A stretch of 29,752 nucleotides of DNA, from positions 1 to 29,752 of the IMG/VR virus record IMGVR_UViG_3300030102_005170. One strand, 5' to 3'. The stretch's first letter is position 1. Each line of letters begins with the position of its first letter. The notes under the pieces are model-generated. The model was not told where the DNA came from. It was given only the letters and a program-made list of their open reading frames with translations, and did no database searches. The stretch is from a virus. Both the position numbers and the translations under genes were made by a program. Positions 1 to 8,736 of this stretch are shown here, piece by piece.

Positions 1-1
1 G

Positions 2-817
2 CAAGTTACCGTTGGCAGCTTTACGTGGCAAAATGGAATTAAAGACACAAAAGTCCAGTTTACGCCAAATCCTAACGGAAGGTTTAAAATCAGCTGGGTT
101 CCGAATGTAGAACAACAAAATAATATTATAATTAAAAATGGCGTTAAATATCCAGGCAATGAACACATGGGTGCGTTTGGTTGTGATAGTTATGATATAT
201 CTGGTACTACCGATGGGCAAGGGTCCAAAGGCTCATTACATGGTTTAACTAAGTTTAGCATGGAAAATGCGCCTGCTAATATGTTCTTTCTTGAATATAT
301 AGCTAGACCGCAAACTGCTGAAATATTTTTTGAAGATGTTTTAATGGCATTAGTATTTTATGGGATGCCTTTATTAGCAGAAAACAATAAACCTAGGTTA
401 TTATATTATTTAAAAAGAAGAGGCTATAGGGGCTATTCAATGAATAGACCTGACAAAGCTAAAAATAAATTATCAGTTACAGAAAAAGAAATAGGTGGTA
501 TACCTAATTCTAGTGAAGATATAAGACAAGCTCATGCCGCGGCAATTGAAACTTATATAAATGATTATGTAGGAATAAAACCAGGCGGACAATATGGAGA
601 CTTGTATTTTAATAGAACATTAAATGATTGGGCTAAGTTTGATATAAATAAAAGAACAAAATTTGATGCTGCTATTAGTTCTGGGTTAGCAATTATGGCA
701 TGTAATAAAAATAAATATAGACCTCATGCCGAAAGAACAAAACCAAAAGTAAATATTAATTTTTCAAAATACGAAAACAAAGGTACTATATCTAAAATAA
801 TAAACAATTATGGCTGA
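2..817 (+). CDS. Terminase large subunit, C-terminal nuclease part (partial, 5' end outside window)
   Basis: The frame is open from base 2, so the gene starts upstream of the window and the ATG at 167 is internal. About 271 codons are visible. The visible part fits the RNase H-like nuclease domain of a phage packaging terminase, which cuts the DNA concatemer while the missing N-terminal ATPase drives DNA into the prohead. A likely first metal-binding Asp lies in FGCDSYDISG (Asp about codon 62 of the visible part). A C-terminal acidic/helical segment, KFDAAISSGLA, fits the last catalytic Asp of the fold. No Walker A or B is expected here because the ATPase is cut off. Its stop overlaps the portal start by 8 nt, the classic terminase-portal order. 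The call rests on motif, gene order and resemblance to TerL of Bacteroidota podoviruses; no alignment was run. Confidence 0.8.
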   Translation, partial: QVTVGSFTWQNGIKDTKVQFTPNPNGRFKISWVPNVEQQNNIIIKNGVKYPGNEHMGAFGCDSYDISGTTDGQGSKGSLHGLTKFSMENAPANMFFLEYIARPQTAEIFFEDVLMALVFYGMPLLAENNKPRLLYYLKRRGYRGYSMNRPDKAKNKLSVTEKEIGGIPNSSEDIRQAHAAAIETYINDYVGIKPGGQYGDLYFNRTLNDWAKFDINKRTKFDAAISSGLAIMACNKNKYRPHAERTKPKVNINFSKYENKGTISKIINNYG

Positions 818-3236
818 ATCAGTTATGAAATCACACTTTCCAAGCCAAACCGTAGGAGACGATGTAAAGTTAAGTATGGAGTATGGCTTAGAAGTTGCTA
901 GAGCTATAGAAAATGAATGGTTTAAAAAATCACACGGAGTAAATAGATTTTTTCAAAATCAAAATAATTTTCATAAACTAAGATTATATGCTAGAGGTGA
1001 ACAATCTATACAAAAATATAAAGATGAATTATCTATTAATGGTGATTTATCATATCTTAATTTAGATTGGAAGCCTGTGCCTATTATACCTAAATTTGTA
1101 GATATAGTTGTAAATGGTATTGCAGAAAGAACTTACGATATAAAAGCTTTTTCACAAGACCCGTTTGGTGTTAACAAGAGAACAAAGTATATGGAAAGTA
1201 TTCTTTCAGATATGAAAACAAAAGAAATATCAGACTTTGCTCAACAAGAATTTGGTATAAATTTATATAATACACCGGCAGATCAATTGCCTGAAAATAA
1301 TGAAGAATTACAATTGCATATGCAGTTAAACTATAAGCAATCTATTGAAATTGCAGAAGAACAAGCTATTGCAACAGTATTTAATCAAAATAATTACGAG
1401 TTAACTAAAAAAAGATTTTATTACGATTTAGCTGTATTAGGCATGGGGTGTGTTAAAAACACTTTTACACAATCAGAAGGTATAAAAATTGAATATGTGG
1501 ACCCTGCTAATATTGTTTATTCTTATACAGAGTCACCATATTTTGATGATATATATTATGTAGGTGAAATTAAAAACGTAAATATAACTGAAATTAAAAA
1601 ACAATTTCCTGAATTTACAGATCAAGATTTAGAACAAATACAAAAAACCAGCACTAGAGATTATAATAGCTATAATAAATATAATTCACAAAGAAATAAT
1701 ACTGATAATAATTCTGTTCAGCTAATGTATTTTAGTTATAAAACTTATATGAATGAGGTTTATAAAGTAAAAGAAACTGCAACAGGCGCTGAAAAAATTA
1801 TTAGAAAATCAGACGCATTTAATCCTCCTCCTGATGCAAAAGGTTTAAGATTTGAGCGTATTGCAAAAAATATTGAAGTTCTTTATGAAGGAGTTTATAT
1901 TCCAGGCAGTAAAAAACTTTTGAAATGGCAATTAGCTGAAAACATGCTTCGCGAAAAGAGTGATGTTAATAAAGTAAAATTAAATTATTCTATAGTTGCA
2001 CCAAGAATGTATAATGGTAAAGTTGAATCATTAGTTAGTAGAATTACAAGTTTTGCTGATATGGTACAGTTAACACATTTAAAAATACAGCAAATACTTT
2101 CTAGAATGGTTCCTGATGGTGTATATGTCGATGCAGATGGATTAGCAGAAGTTGATTTAGGCAATGGTAGTAATTACAATCCACAGGAAGCATTGAATAT
2201 GTTCTTCCAGACTGGTAGTATTATTGGAAGGTCATTTACGTCTGATGGAGACATGAATCCTGGTAAAGTGCCAATACAAGAAATAAATAATAGTGCGGGA
2301 ACTGGTAAATTAGCGGCATTAATAAGCACATACAATTATTATTTACAAATGATGCGAGATGCTACAGGTCTTAATGAGGCTAGAGATGGTAGTACACCAG
2401 ATAAAAACGCGTTAGTTGGTGTACAAAAATTAGCAGCCGCAAATAGTAATACTGCTACAAGACACATATTACAAAGTGGTTTATTCTTAACAGCAGAAAT
2501 GGCTGAAAAAATATCTTTAAGAATATCTGATGTATTAGAATATTCACCAACAGCAAATGCTTTTATACAAAGTATTGGTTCACATAATGTAGGTACATTA
2601 AAAGAATTAGCTGAATTACATCTTCATGATTTTGGTATTTTCTTAGAATTGGAACCGGATGAAGAGGAAAAACAATTATTAGAAAATAATATTCAAGTAG
2701 CAATAGCACAAAACAATATTGAATTAGAAGATGCTATTGATATTAGAATGATTAAAAATGTTAAACTTGCTAATCAACTACTAAAGTTAAGAAGAAAAAA
2801 GAAAGCAGAAGCAGACCAGCAAAAAGCGCAAGCAAATATTCAAGCGCAAGCCCAAGCAAACGCACAAGCACAGCAGGTAGCTGCTCAGGCAGAAGTGCAA
2901 AAACAGCAAGCATTAACGCAAAGTAAAATTCAACTTGAAGCAGCAAAAAGTGAATTAGATTCAAATAAATTGTATACAGAAGCACAATTGAAAAAAGAAT
3001 TAATGCAGATGGAGTTTGAAATGAATATGGCTTTAGCGCAAGTAAAAGCTAATGCCGATTCATCTGTAATGAATAAAAAAGAAGATAGAAAAGACGAAAG
3101 AACAAAAATTCAAGCAAGTCAACAAAGTAAGTTGATACAACAAAGAAAAAATAATACACCGCCGAAAACTTTCGAATCCGCAGGAAACGATGTAATAAGC
3201 GGTAATTTTGGCTTAGGTGCGTTTGAACCTAAGTAA
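810..3236 (+). CDS. Portal protein (808 aa)
   Basis: Predicted portal: the dodecameric ring at one capsid vertex through which DNA enters and leaves, and on which the head-tail connector docks. It directly follows the terminase, with start and stop overlapping by 8 nt. At 808 residues it is in the range of large P22-like/crAss-like portals. The N-terminal part (about residues 45-110) has a long helix then LDWKPVPIIPKFVDIVVNG, typical of the portal clip/stem approach in this group. The last ~150 residues (from about 655) are extremely Lys/Gln/Ala-rich (repeated QAQA runs) and should form a long coiled coil, as in the barrel extension of P22-type portals. It has no signal peptide or membrane segment. 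The assignment is firm from position and size, moderate from sequence. Confidence 0.85.
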   Translation: MAESVMKSHFPSQTVGDDVKLSMEYGLEVARAIENEWFKKSHGVNRFFQNQNNFHKLRLYARGEQSIQKYKDELSINGDLSYLNLDWKPVPIIPKFVDIVVNGIAERTYDIKAFSQDPFGVNKRTKYMESILSDMKTKEISDFAQQEFGINLYNTPADQLPENNEELQLHMQLNYKQSIEIAEEQAIATVFNQNNYELTKKRFYYDLAVLGMGCVKNTFTQSEGIKIEYVDPANIVYSYTESPYFDDIYYVGEIKNVNITEIKKQFPEFTDQDLEQIQKTSTRDYNSYNKYNSQRNNTDNNSVQLMYFSYKTYMNEVYKVKETATGAEKIIRKSDAFNPPPDAKGLRFERIAKNIEVLYEGVYIPGSKKLLKWQLAENMLREKSDVNKVKLNYSIVAPRMYNGKVESLVSRITSFADMVQLTHLKIQQILSRMVPDGVYVDADGLAEVDLGNGSNYNPQEALNMFFQTGSIIGRSFTSDGDMNPGKVPIQEINNSAGTGKLAALISTYNYYLQMMRDATGLNEARDGSTPDKNALVGVQKLAAANSNTATRHILQSGLFLTAEMAEKISLRISDVLEYSPTANAFIQSIGSHNVGTLKELAELHLHDFGIFLELEPDEEEKQLLENNIQVAIAQNNIELEDAIDIRMIKNVKLANQLLKLRRKKKAEADQQKAQANIQAQAQANAQAQQVAAQAEVQKQQALTQSKIQLEAAKSELDSNKLYTEAQLKKELMQMEFEMNMALAQVKANADSSVMNKKEDRKDERTKIQASQQSKLIQQRKNNTPPKTFESAGNDVISGNFGLGAFEPK

Positions 3237-3269
3237 TATATAAATTGTATAATCATATAATATTTTATT

Positions 3270-4523
3270 ATGGCAAAAGAAATTAAAGCTAAAGCGTTAG
3301 CCACGGAAGAAGAATTATCCGTGCAAGAAAAAGAAGAGGTAGTTCAAAAAAATGCAGGATTTGATGAAGAATCAGGAATGTATAAAGTCGACTACAATAA
3401 AATTAATAATCAAGAACAAGAAGATGCCGTTCAAGAACAAGAAACAGAAGATAGCGTGCCTAGCGGAAGCAGCGAGGTTGAAGAAAATGGGGAAGAAGCC
3501 GAAGTGGGATTGCAAGAAATACGCGATGAAGAAGAAGAAGTAACTGAAGAGCCGGCAGAAGAAGCGGTATTAGAAGAAATTACAGATGAAGAAGATACAG
3601 TTGACGATACGGGAGTGGAAGGAAGCCCTGAAGTTACCAACACCCCACCGCAACAAGAAGAAGTATTACCGGAAGTTAAAGCACAAGAAGCAATAGAATA
3701 TCCAGAAAATATTCAAGACTTAGTTAAGTTTATGAATGAAACTGGGGGTACACTTGAAGATTATGTTGCTTTAAATAAAGATTATGAAAAGTTCGAACAG
3801 ATGGATTTATTACATGAATATTATTCGCGTACTAAACCACATTTATCAGCAGATGAAATTGCATTTTTAATTGATGACAGTTTTTCTTATGATGAAGAAA
3901 TAGACGAACCAACAGATATAAAAAGAAAGAAATTAGCTTTTAAAGAAGCTGTTGCGGAAGCAAAATATCAGCTTGAAGCAGCTAAAGTTAATTATTATAA
4001 AGAAATTAAAGCTGGGTCAAGGTTAACACCTGAAGCCCAGGAAGCTATCGATTTTTTCAATAGATATAATGAAGAAACCGAAGCTAGTCAAAAAATAGCA
4101 CAATCTCAAAGAGATGTGTTTAACAATAAAACCAATTCGCTTTTTAACGATAATTTCAAAGGTTTTGAATATAATGTCGGGGATAAGAGATATAGGTTTA
4201 ATGTGAAAAATGTAAATCAAGTTAGAGAAACCCAGAGTGACATCAATAATTTTGCTAAGAAGTTCTTAAATAAAAATAATGAGATGGACGACGCTACTGG
4301 TTATCACAAGGCTTTATTTACGGGGATGAACGCCGACGCTATTGCTCAACACTTTTACGAACAAGGTAAAGCAGATGCTATTAAGCAATCTGTTACATCT
4401 GCCAAAAACATAAACATGAGTCCTCGATCAGGGCATCAGGATGTTGAAGTTGGAGGAATGAAAGCAAGGGTTATTAGTGGAGATGATTTATCAGGAATTA
4501 AACTAAAATTAAAAAACTATTAA
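3270..4523 (+). CDS. Acidic scaffolding-like protein (417 aa)
   Basis: It lies between portal and major capsid protein, the usual place of the scaffolding protein that directs prohead assembly and then leaves. Residues ~20-130 are extraordinarily rich in Glu/Asp with few hydrophobics and are probably disordered. The middle (about 150-330) is charged and helical with coiled-coil character. The C-terminus (about 375-417) is basic, ending LSGIKLKLKNY, which would suit binding to the capsid inner face. This acidic, helical, basic-tail layout is known for scaffolds; here it is inferred, not shown by homology. The start follows an A/T-rich leader with no Shine-Dalgarno. The DNA of the acidic part is richer in G/C (AGC, GCC, GCG, CGC codons) than the flanks and contains an overlapping +1-frame reading frame at 3424-3543. 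Alternative: a minor head protein. Confidence 0.6.
   Translation: MAKEIKAKALATEEELSVQEKEEVVQKNAGFDEESGMYKVDYNKINNQEQEDAVQEQETEDSVPSGSSEVEENGEEAEVGLQEIRDEEEEVTEEPAEEAVLEEITDEEDTVDDTGVEGSPEVTNTPPQQEEVLPEVKAQEAIEYPENIQDLVKFMNETGGTLEDYVALNKDYEKFEQMDLLHEYYSRTKPHLSADEIAFLIDDSFSYDEEIDEPTDIKRKKLAFKEAVAEAKYQLEAAKVNYYKEIKAGSRLTPEAQEAIDFFNRYNEETEASQKIAQSQRDVFNNKTNSLFNDNFKGFEYNVGDKRYRFNVKNVNQVRETQSDINNFAKKFLNKNNEMDDATGYHKALFTGMNADAIAQHFYEQGKADAIKQSVTSAKNINMSPRSGHQDVEVGGMKARVISGDDLSGIKLKLKNY
3424..3543 (+). CDS. Candidate overprinted 39-aa basic protein inside the scaffold gene
   Basis: An ATG-TAA frame of 39 codons lies one base out of register with the scaffold gene. The product is Lys-rich with two Cys and one Trp (start MPFKNKKQKIACLAEAARL, end with KWDCKKYA and a Lys tail). 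It looks more like a small phage protein than a random shadow. However, Lys-richness is a trivial result of shifting GAA repeats to AAG, and the raised G/C content continues past its stop. It has no distinct ribosome site. The open frame extends upstream to an in-frame ATG at 3352, which would give 63 aa. Treat as a hypothesis. Confidence 0.2.
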   Translation: MPFKNKKQKIACLAEAARLKKMGKKPKWDCKKYAMKKKK

Positions 4524-4536
4524 AAACTTTTGAAAA

Positions 4537-5988
4537 ATGGCAAACAATAATACGTTTACTGGCCCTGGCGCTAGTAGTTTAGTTAGCCCAGCAAGTAATA
4601 AAGTAACGCTTGCGTCTAACTATTTAAACTTCCATGGTACAGACGGAAAAAATTGGTCACAACAATTTTTACCTGAGCTGTATGCTCAAGAGGTTGAAAG
4701 ATACGGAAATCGTTCTGTTTCTTCATTCTTGAGAATGGTAGGTGCTGAAATGCCTATGGCTTCTGATCAAGTTATTTGGTCTGAGCAAGGTAGATTACAC
4801 CTGGCATATAAAGGTACTATCAACTGTACAAACGGTGCGGTTACTGCAATTAAAGACATTGATAACGAAAGTGGTTCTTCAATAGCTCACTCTGTAAGAG
4901 TTGGTGCTACTGTAGTAGCTTCTATTGTTGGTGGTGCTGGAACTGTAGTAGTTAAAGCTAAATGTAGCGCTGTAGCAGCTGATAACCTATCTTTAACATT
5001 ATTACCTTACGGTGCTGAAAACTTTGATGATTTAGCAACATTAGCAAGTGGAGACACTGCTGTTGTTATTAGATTCTTCGTTTACGGTTCTGAATTTGGT
5101 AAAGGTTCTGATTCAATGACTGAAGCTGTTGAGCCAAACTTTAAATCATTTACTAACAGACCAATTATTATCAAAGATCACTTTGAAGTTTCTGGTTCTG
5201 ATACAGCTCAAATTGGTTGGGTTGAAGTAAGTGGTGAAGCTGGACAAACTGGCTACTTATGGTACATGAAGGCTGAAGGTGATACAAGAGTAAGATTTGA
5301 AGATTACTTAGAAATGTCTATGATTGAAGCTGAAAAAGCTGCTACCGGTTCTGGTACTGCTGCTTCTGACGTAGCTGTTCAAGGTACTGAAGGTCTTTTA
5401 TCTGCTATCGGCGACAGAGGTATTGTAGCAACAAACCAATTTGACTCGGGTGCGGTATTATCAGAATTTGATGACCTATTAAAAGAATTAGATAAGCAAG
5501 GAGCTATTGAAGAAAATATGTTATTCTTAAATAGAGACGCTAATCTAGTTATTGACGACTTGTTAGCTGGATTAAACCCAGGTATTACAGGTGGTGTAAA
5601 CTTTGGTGTATTTGAAAACTCTGCTGACATGGCACTTAACTTAGGATTCTCTGGATTTAGAAGAGGTTCTTATGACTTTTATAAAACTGATTGGAAATAT
5701 CTTAACGATAAATCTACAAGAGGTTTAGTAGGAGGATTGAAAGGACTTTTAGTACCAGCTGGTACATCTTCAGTGTATGACCAAATGTTAGGTAAAAATG
5801 TTAGAAGACCTTTCTTACACGTAAGATATAGAGCTTCTGAAACTGATGATAGAAGAATGAAATCATGGATTACTGGTTCAGTAGGTGGTGCATCTACAAC
5901 TGGTAAAGACATTATGGAAGTTCACTATCTGTCAGAAAGATGTCTAGTAGTTCAAGCTGCTAACAACTTTATCAGATTTGACTCTTAA
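4537..5988 (+). CDS. Major capsid protein (483 aa)
   Basis: This is predicted to be the main shell subunit, expected to have the HK97 fold; hundreds of copies form the head. Evidence is its position after portal and scaffold, a length typical of crAss-like and related podoviral capsid proteins (~480-500 aa), and an N-terminal region (about residues 44-95) with ERYGNRSVSSFLRMVGAEMP and SEQGRLHLAYKG, which I associate with that capsid group. It has no membrane segments. Codon use differs from its neighbours: many AAC, GAC and TTC codons and GCT/GGT for Ala/Gly, as expected for the most highly translated gene. It starts 13 nt after the scaffold stop. A strong UUCG hairpin terminator follows at once, which would set its dosage apart from downstream tail genes. 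Confidence 0.85.
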   Translation: MANNNTFTGPGASSLVSPASNKVTLASNYLNFHGTDGKNWSQQFLPELYAQEVERYGNRSVSSFLRMVGAEMPMASDQVIWSEQGRLHLAYKGTINCTNGAVTAIKDIDNESGSSIAHSVRVGATVVASIVGGAGTVVVKAKCSAVAADNLSLTLLPYGAENFDDLATLASGDTAVVIRFFVYGSEFGKGSDSMTEAVEPNFKSFTNRPIIIKDHFEVSGSDTAQIGWVEVSGEAGQTGYLWYMKAEGDTRVRFEDYLEMSMIEAEKAATGSGTAASDVAVQGTEGLLSAIGDRGIVATNQFDSGAVLSEFDDLLKELDKQGAIEENMLFLNRDANLVIDDLLAGLNPGITGGVNFGVFENSADMALNLGFSGFRRGSYDFYKTDWKYLNDKSTRGLVGGLKGLLVPAGTSSVYDQMLGKNVRRPFLHVRYRASETDDRRMKSWITGSVGGASTTGKDIMEVHYLSERCLVVQAANNFIRFDS

Positions 5989-5998
5989 TACTTTATTT

Positions 5999-6037
5999 AA
6001 AAGGAATGGGTGCTTCGGCACCCTGCCCTTTTTATTT
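5999..6037 (+). terminator. Rho-independent terminator with UUCG tetraloop after the capsid gene
   Basis: The inner stem GGGTGC (6008-6013) pairs with GCACCC (6018-6023) across a TTCG loop, an exceptionally stable tetraloop. A 3-nt by 3-nt internal loop separates it from an outer stem AAAAGG (5999-6004) pairing with CCTTTT (6027-6032), followed by a T run. It starts about 10 bases after the capsid stop codon and lies upstream of the next gene at 6060. Confidence 0.9.
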
Positions 6038-6059
6038 TTAACTTTTATTATATTATATC

Positions 6060-6845
6060 ATGGAAAAAACAAAAAAAGCAAAGGTTGAAAAACCTAAGGT
6101 TGAAGAGGTTGTGGCACCTAAAGTAAAAAAACCACAATTTGTAGATAAACTATATGAACTAACAATAGGAGAATCTCCTATAGTTTATATATTAAAAAGT
6201 AGAGGATGTTTATGGTTTGATCCTAACAAGGGATATGAAAGAGAAATAAAATATTGTGAAAATCAAAATACAATATTTGTTGATGAAATGAAAGGTCCTG
6301 AAAAATTAAGCCATATTATGTTTAGAGATGGAAAATTATATGTTCCAAAAGAAAAACAAACTTTACAAACATATTTAGCATATCACCCAGATTTAAATAA
6401 AAAATTTAAAGAACACAATCCAGTACAAATAGCCGAAAACGATATTGACTATTTAGAAATGGAAATTAAAGCTTTAAATTTAGCTCAAACATTAGAATTA
6501 GATCATATTGAAGCAATTTTAAGAGCTGAAATTGGAAATGGGGTATCTAAGATGACTTCTAAGGAGCTTAAAAGAGATTGCTTACTATTTGCTAGAAGAA
6601 ATCCTTATTTATTCTTAGAATTAGCTAATGATGAAAATCTAAATATTAGAAATGTAGGTATAAAAGCAACAGAACAAGGTATTATTAAATTATCAAATGA
6701 CCAAAGAACATTTATGTGGGGGTCAACAGATAGAAAATTAATAAAAGTTCCGTTTGACGAAAATCCTTATTCAGCATTAGCAGCTTACTTTAAAACCGAT
6801 GACGGAATTGAAGTATTTCAAAATATTGAAAAAAAATTAAAGTAA
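6060..6845 (+). CDS. Conserved-looking unknown protein between capsid and connector genes (261 aa)
   Basis: No function recognised. The N-terminus (residues 1-25) is a Lys/Glu/Val/Pro tail, KVEKPKVEEVVAPKVKKP, probably disordered. The body looks globular, with an aromatic/beta-rich part at about 30-105 (GCLWFDPNKGYEREIKYC, then MFRDGKLYVPKEKQTLQ) followed by helices. The last part holds KVPFDENPYSALAAYFKTDDG. I associate these segments with an uncharacterised protein seen beside capsid genes in marine phage genomes, from memory only. It has no membrane segment or signal peptide. Flanked by a terminator upstream and a hairpin downstream, it may be a separate small transcription unit. A virion-associated or head-completion role is a guess from position. 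Confidence 0.7.
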   Translation: MEKTKKAKVEKPKVEEVVAPKVKKPQFVDKLYELTIGESPIVYILKSRGCLWFDPNKGYEREIKYCENQNTIFVDEMKGPEKLSHIMFRDGKLYVPKEKQTLQTYLAYHPDLNKKFKEHNPVQIAENDIDYLEMEIKALNLAQTLELDHIEAILRAEIGNGVSKMTSKELKRDCLLFARRNPYLFLELANDENLNIRNVGIKATEQGIIKLSNDQRTFMWGSTDRKLIKVPFDENPYSALAAYFKTDDGIEVFQNIEKKLK

Positions 6846-6860
6846 AGCAATTGTAGGGGA

Positions 6861-6884
6861 AAAGGCCTGCGATTGTGGGCCTTT
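6861..6884 (+). promoter_or_regulatory. Intergenic hairpin before the connector gene (weak terminator or attenuator)
   Basis: AAAGGCC (6861-6867) and GGCCTTT (6878-6884) are perfect 7-bp complements around a 10-base loop, in the 58-base gap between genes ending at 6845 and starting at 6904. No T run follows (the next bases are AACCTATAATAATAAT), so it is not a canonical terminator. An RNA-processing or 5'-stabilising hairpin fits equally well. Confidence 0.55.
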
Positions 6885-6903
6885 AACCTATAATAATAAT
6901 ATA

Positions 6904-7611
6904 ATGGCAGTAAATGTAAATACAGTATACCAAAGGGTATTAGCTATAACAAATAAAGAACAACGAGGATATATTACACCTCAGGAATTTAATACTATTG
7001 CAAATCAAGCACAGCTTGATATATTTGAGCAATATTTTTATGATTTAAATCAGTTTGGAAGGATTCCTGGTAATCAAACAGATTATTCAGACATGTTAGA
7101 TATACTCGAAGAAAAAATTAGTATATTTGAAAAAATTAATGTATCAGTATCAGGTGGCACAACTTTACCAGCTGATTTGTACAGGTTAGGTTCTATACTA
7201 ACTAACTGCCCTACATGTAGAGAAGCAGAGCAAGTAACTCAAAAAGAATGGTTATATATTCAAAAATCTCCTATTGCTCAACCATCAGATGAATTTCCTG
7301 TATACATAAGAGACAATGCCGGCATAAAAGTATACGGTAATGTTAACACATCCACAAATTTACCTACACAAATAACTAATGGGGTATATGTTAACTATGT
7401 TAAAATCCCAGCAACAGTTTCATGGGTTGCAGATTCTACAACAGGTTTATATCTTTCAAATAATTCGGTTGATTTTGAATTACATGAATCAGAAGAAACA
7501 GAACTAGTTAATAAAATATTAGCATTAGCAGGTATATTATTAAAAGACGGAAACCTTTATCAAACAGGTTCAGCTGAAGAAATGAAAAATGTACAACAAG
7601 AAAAAGCATAA
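6904..7611 (+). CDS. Head-tail connector / ring protein (235 aa)
   Basis: Predicted to form part of the connector stack under the portal. The N-terminus MAVNVNTVYQRVLAITNK, then RGYITPQEFNTIANQAQLDIFEQYF in two adjacent helices, is a pattern I associate with ring/connector proteins of crAss-like and similar podoviruses. A beta-rich middle follows (about residues 80-195, including LPADLYRLGSI), and an acidic helical C-terminus (ESEETELVNKILALAGILLKDG), where such adaptors usually contact the portal or tail. A CPTC pair sits near residues 101-104. The start follows a TAATAATAATATA leader with no Shine-Dalgarno. It is spaced 3 nt from the next structural gene. Family membership is inferred from pattern and context. 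Confidence 0.6.
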   Translation: MAVNVNTVYQRVLAITNKEQRGYITPQEFNTIANQAQLDIFEQYFYDLNQFGRIPGNQTDYSDMLDILEEKISIFEKINVSVSGGTTLPADLYRLGSILTNCPTCREAEQVTQKEWLYIQKSPIAQPSDEFPVYIRDNAGIKVYGNVNTSTNLPTQITNGVYVNYVKIPATVSWVADSTTGLYLSNNSVDFELHESEETELVNKILALAGILLKDGNLYQTGSAEEMKNVQQEKA

Positions 7612-7614
7612 TAA

Positions 7615-8733
7615 ATGGCATTCATAAATCAAACAAATTACCAATATTATACTCCGGGACAAAGATTTACAGCAACTGCAAATCAAACCGAGTTTTTATT
7701 AACATTAGATCCTTTACCTTCATTCAAATCAAATTTTATTGTTCTTGTAAATGACGAAGAAGTAGATGATAATATATATAATTACAGTGCAAGTGGCGGA
7801 AATGCCGGTAAAGTAATATTTACATTTGGAAATCAAAGAGCAGCTGGAGATCTTGTTGAAATAAAATTAACTAACCCTATTATTGCTGGTAATTATAGAT
7901 ATATATCTTTAAGCGATATAGTTAATAATTTTATGGTATCTTATGTGGGTAAAGACAAAATAATACCTAGAATAAAGAGAACAGATGTTTTATTTCATGC
8001 TAAAAGAGGCATACAAGAATTTAGTTATGATGTAACTAAAGTTGAAAAAATACAAGAAGTTGAAGTTGGTAGTAATTTATCAGTGTTAATGCCACAAGAT
8101 TATGTAGATTATGTTCAAATATCTAGAATTGATAATGCTGGAATTGAAAGACCCCTATATCCAATGCGGTTTACATCAATACCTAGTGAATCTATATTAC
8201 AAGATTCAGAAGCAGAATATTTATTTGATGATGATGATAGTTTATTAAAACAAACACCTGCCACACAAACAAGATTTAAAGACGCAGATACTGGAAACTT
8301 TACAGGATTATTTGATAATGATGTTAATAATGATCTAGAAAGAGCTCACGAAAGAATATCTGAATATGGTGGTAGATTTGGGGCATTTCCTGAATTTGCA
8401 CAAAAAAATGGTAATTTTATAATAGATGAATTAAACGGAAAATTTCATTTTAGTTCTGATTTAGCTAATACAGTTATAACTATTAAATATGTTTCAGATG
8501 GTATGGGTACAGATGCAGAAATGCGCGTACATAAATTTGCAGAAGAAGCAATTTATAAACATATTATTTATGCTGTAGTTAGTGCAAGAACGGGTTTTCC
8601 AGAATATATTGTACAAAGATACAAAAGAGATAGATTTGCATCAATAAGAAATGCAAAATTAAGGTTAGCTAATTTAAATCCTAAAGAGCTTGCCCAAGTT
8701 ATGAGAAATAAATCAAAAGTAATAAAACACTAA
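7615..8733 (+). CDS. Tail tube / adaptor-like structural protein (372 aa)
   Basis: Predicted structural protein of the short tail or connector. Residues ~1-95 look like a separate beta domain (QRFTATANQTEFLLTLDPLP, VNDEEVDD, then a Gly/Asn/Ala stretch and VIFTFGNQRAAGDLVEIKL), similar in pattern to small Ig-like or tailspike-head modules. Residues ~100-372 resemble P22 gp4/T7 gp11-type adaptors: SLSDIVNNFMV, a helical segment with RIKRTDVLFHAKRGIQEF, beta strands with LMPQDYVDYVQISRI, then an acidic insert and a C-terminal helical pair ending in a basic tail. It starts 3 nt after the previous stop and ends 3 nt before the stabilization-like gene, so the three are co-translated. It could be called tail tubular protein A by synteny; I leave the symbol blank. 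Confidence 0.6.
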   Translation: MAFINQTNYQYYTPGQRFTATANQTEFLLTLDPLPSFKSNFIVLVNDEEVDDNIYNYSASGGNAGKVIFTFGNQRAAGDLVEIKLTNPIIAGNYRYISLSDIVNNFMVSYVGKDKIIPRIKRTDVLFHAKRGIQEFSYDVTKVEKIQEVEVGSNLSVLMPQDYVDYVQISRIDNAGIERPLYPMRFTSIPSESILQDSEAEYLFDDDDSLLKQTPATQTRFKDADTGNFTGLFDNDVNNDLERAHERISEYGGRFGAFPEFAQKNGNFIIDELNGKFHFSSDLANTVITIKYVSDGMGTDAEMRVHKFAEEAIYKHIIYAVVSARTGFPEYIVQRYKRDRFASIRNAKLRLANLNPKELAQVMRNKSKVIKH

Positions 8734-8736
8734 AAT

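Noticed and set aside
2785-2930. Gln/Ala codon repeats at the end of the portal gene as a DNA repeat element
   Set aside because: Irregular low-complexity coding for a coiled coil, not true tandem units.
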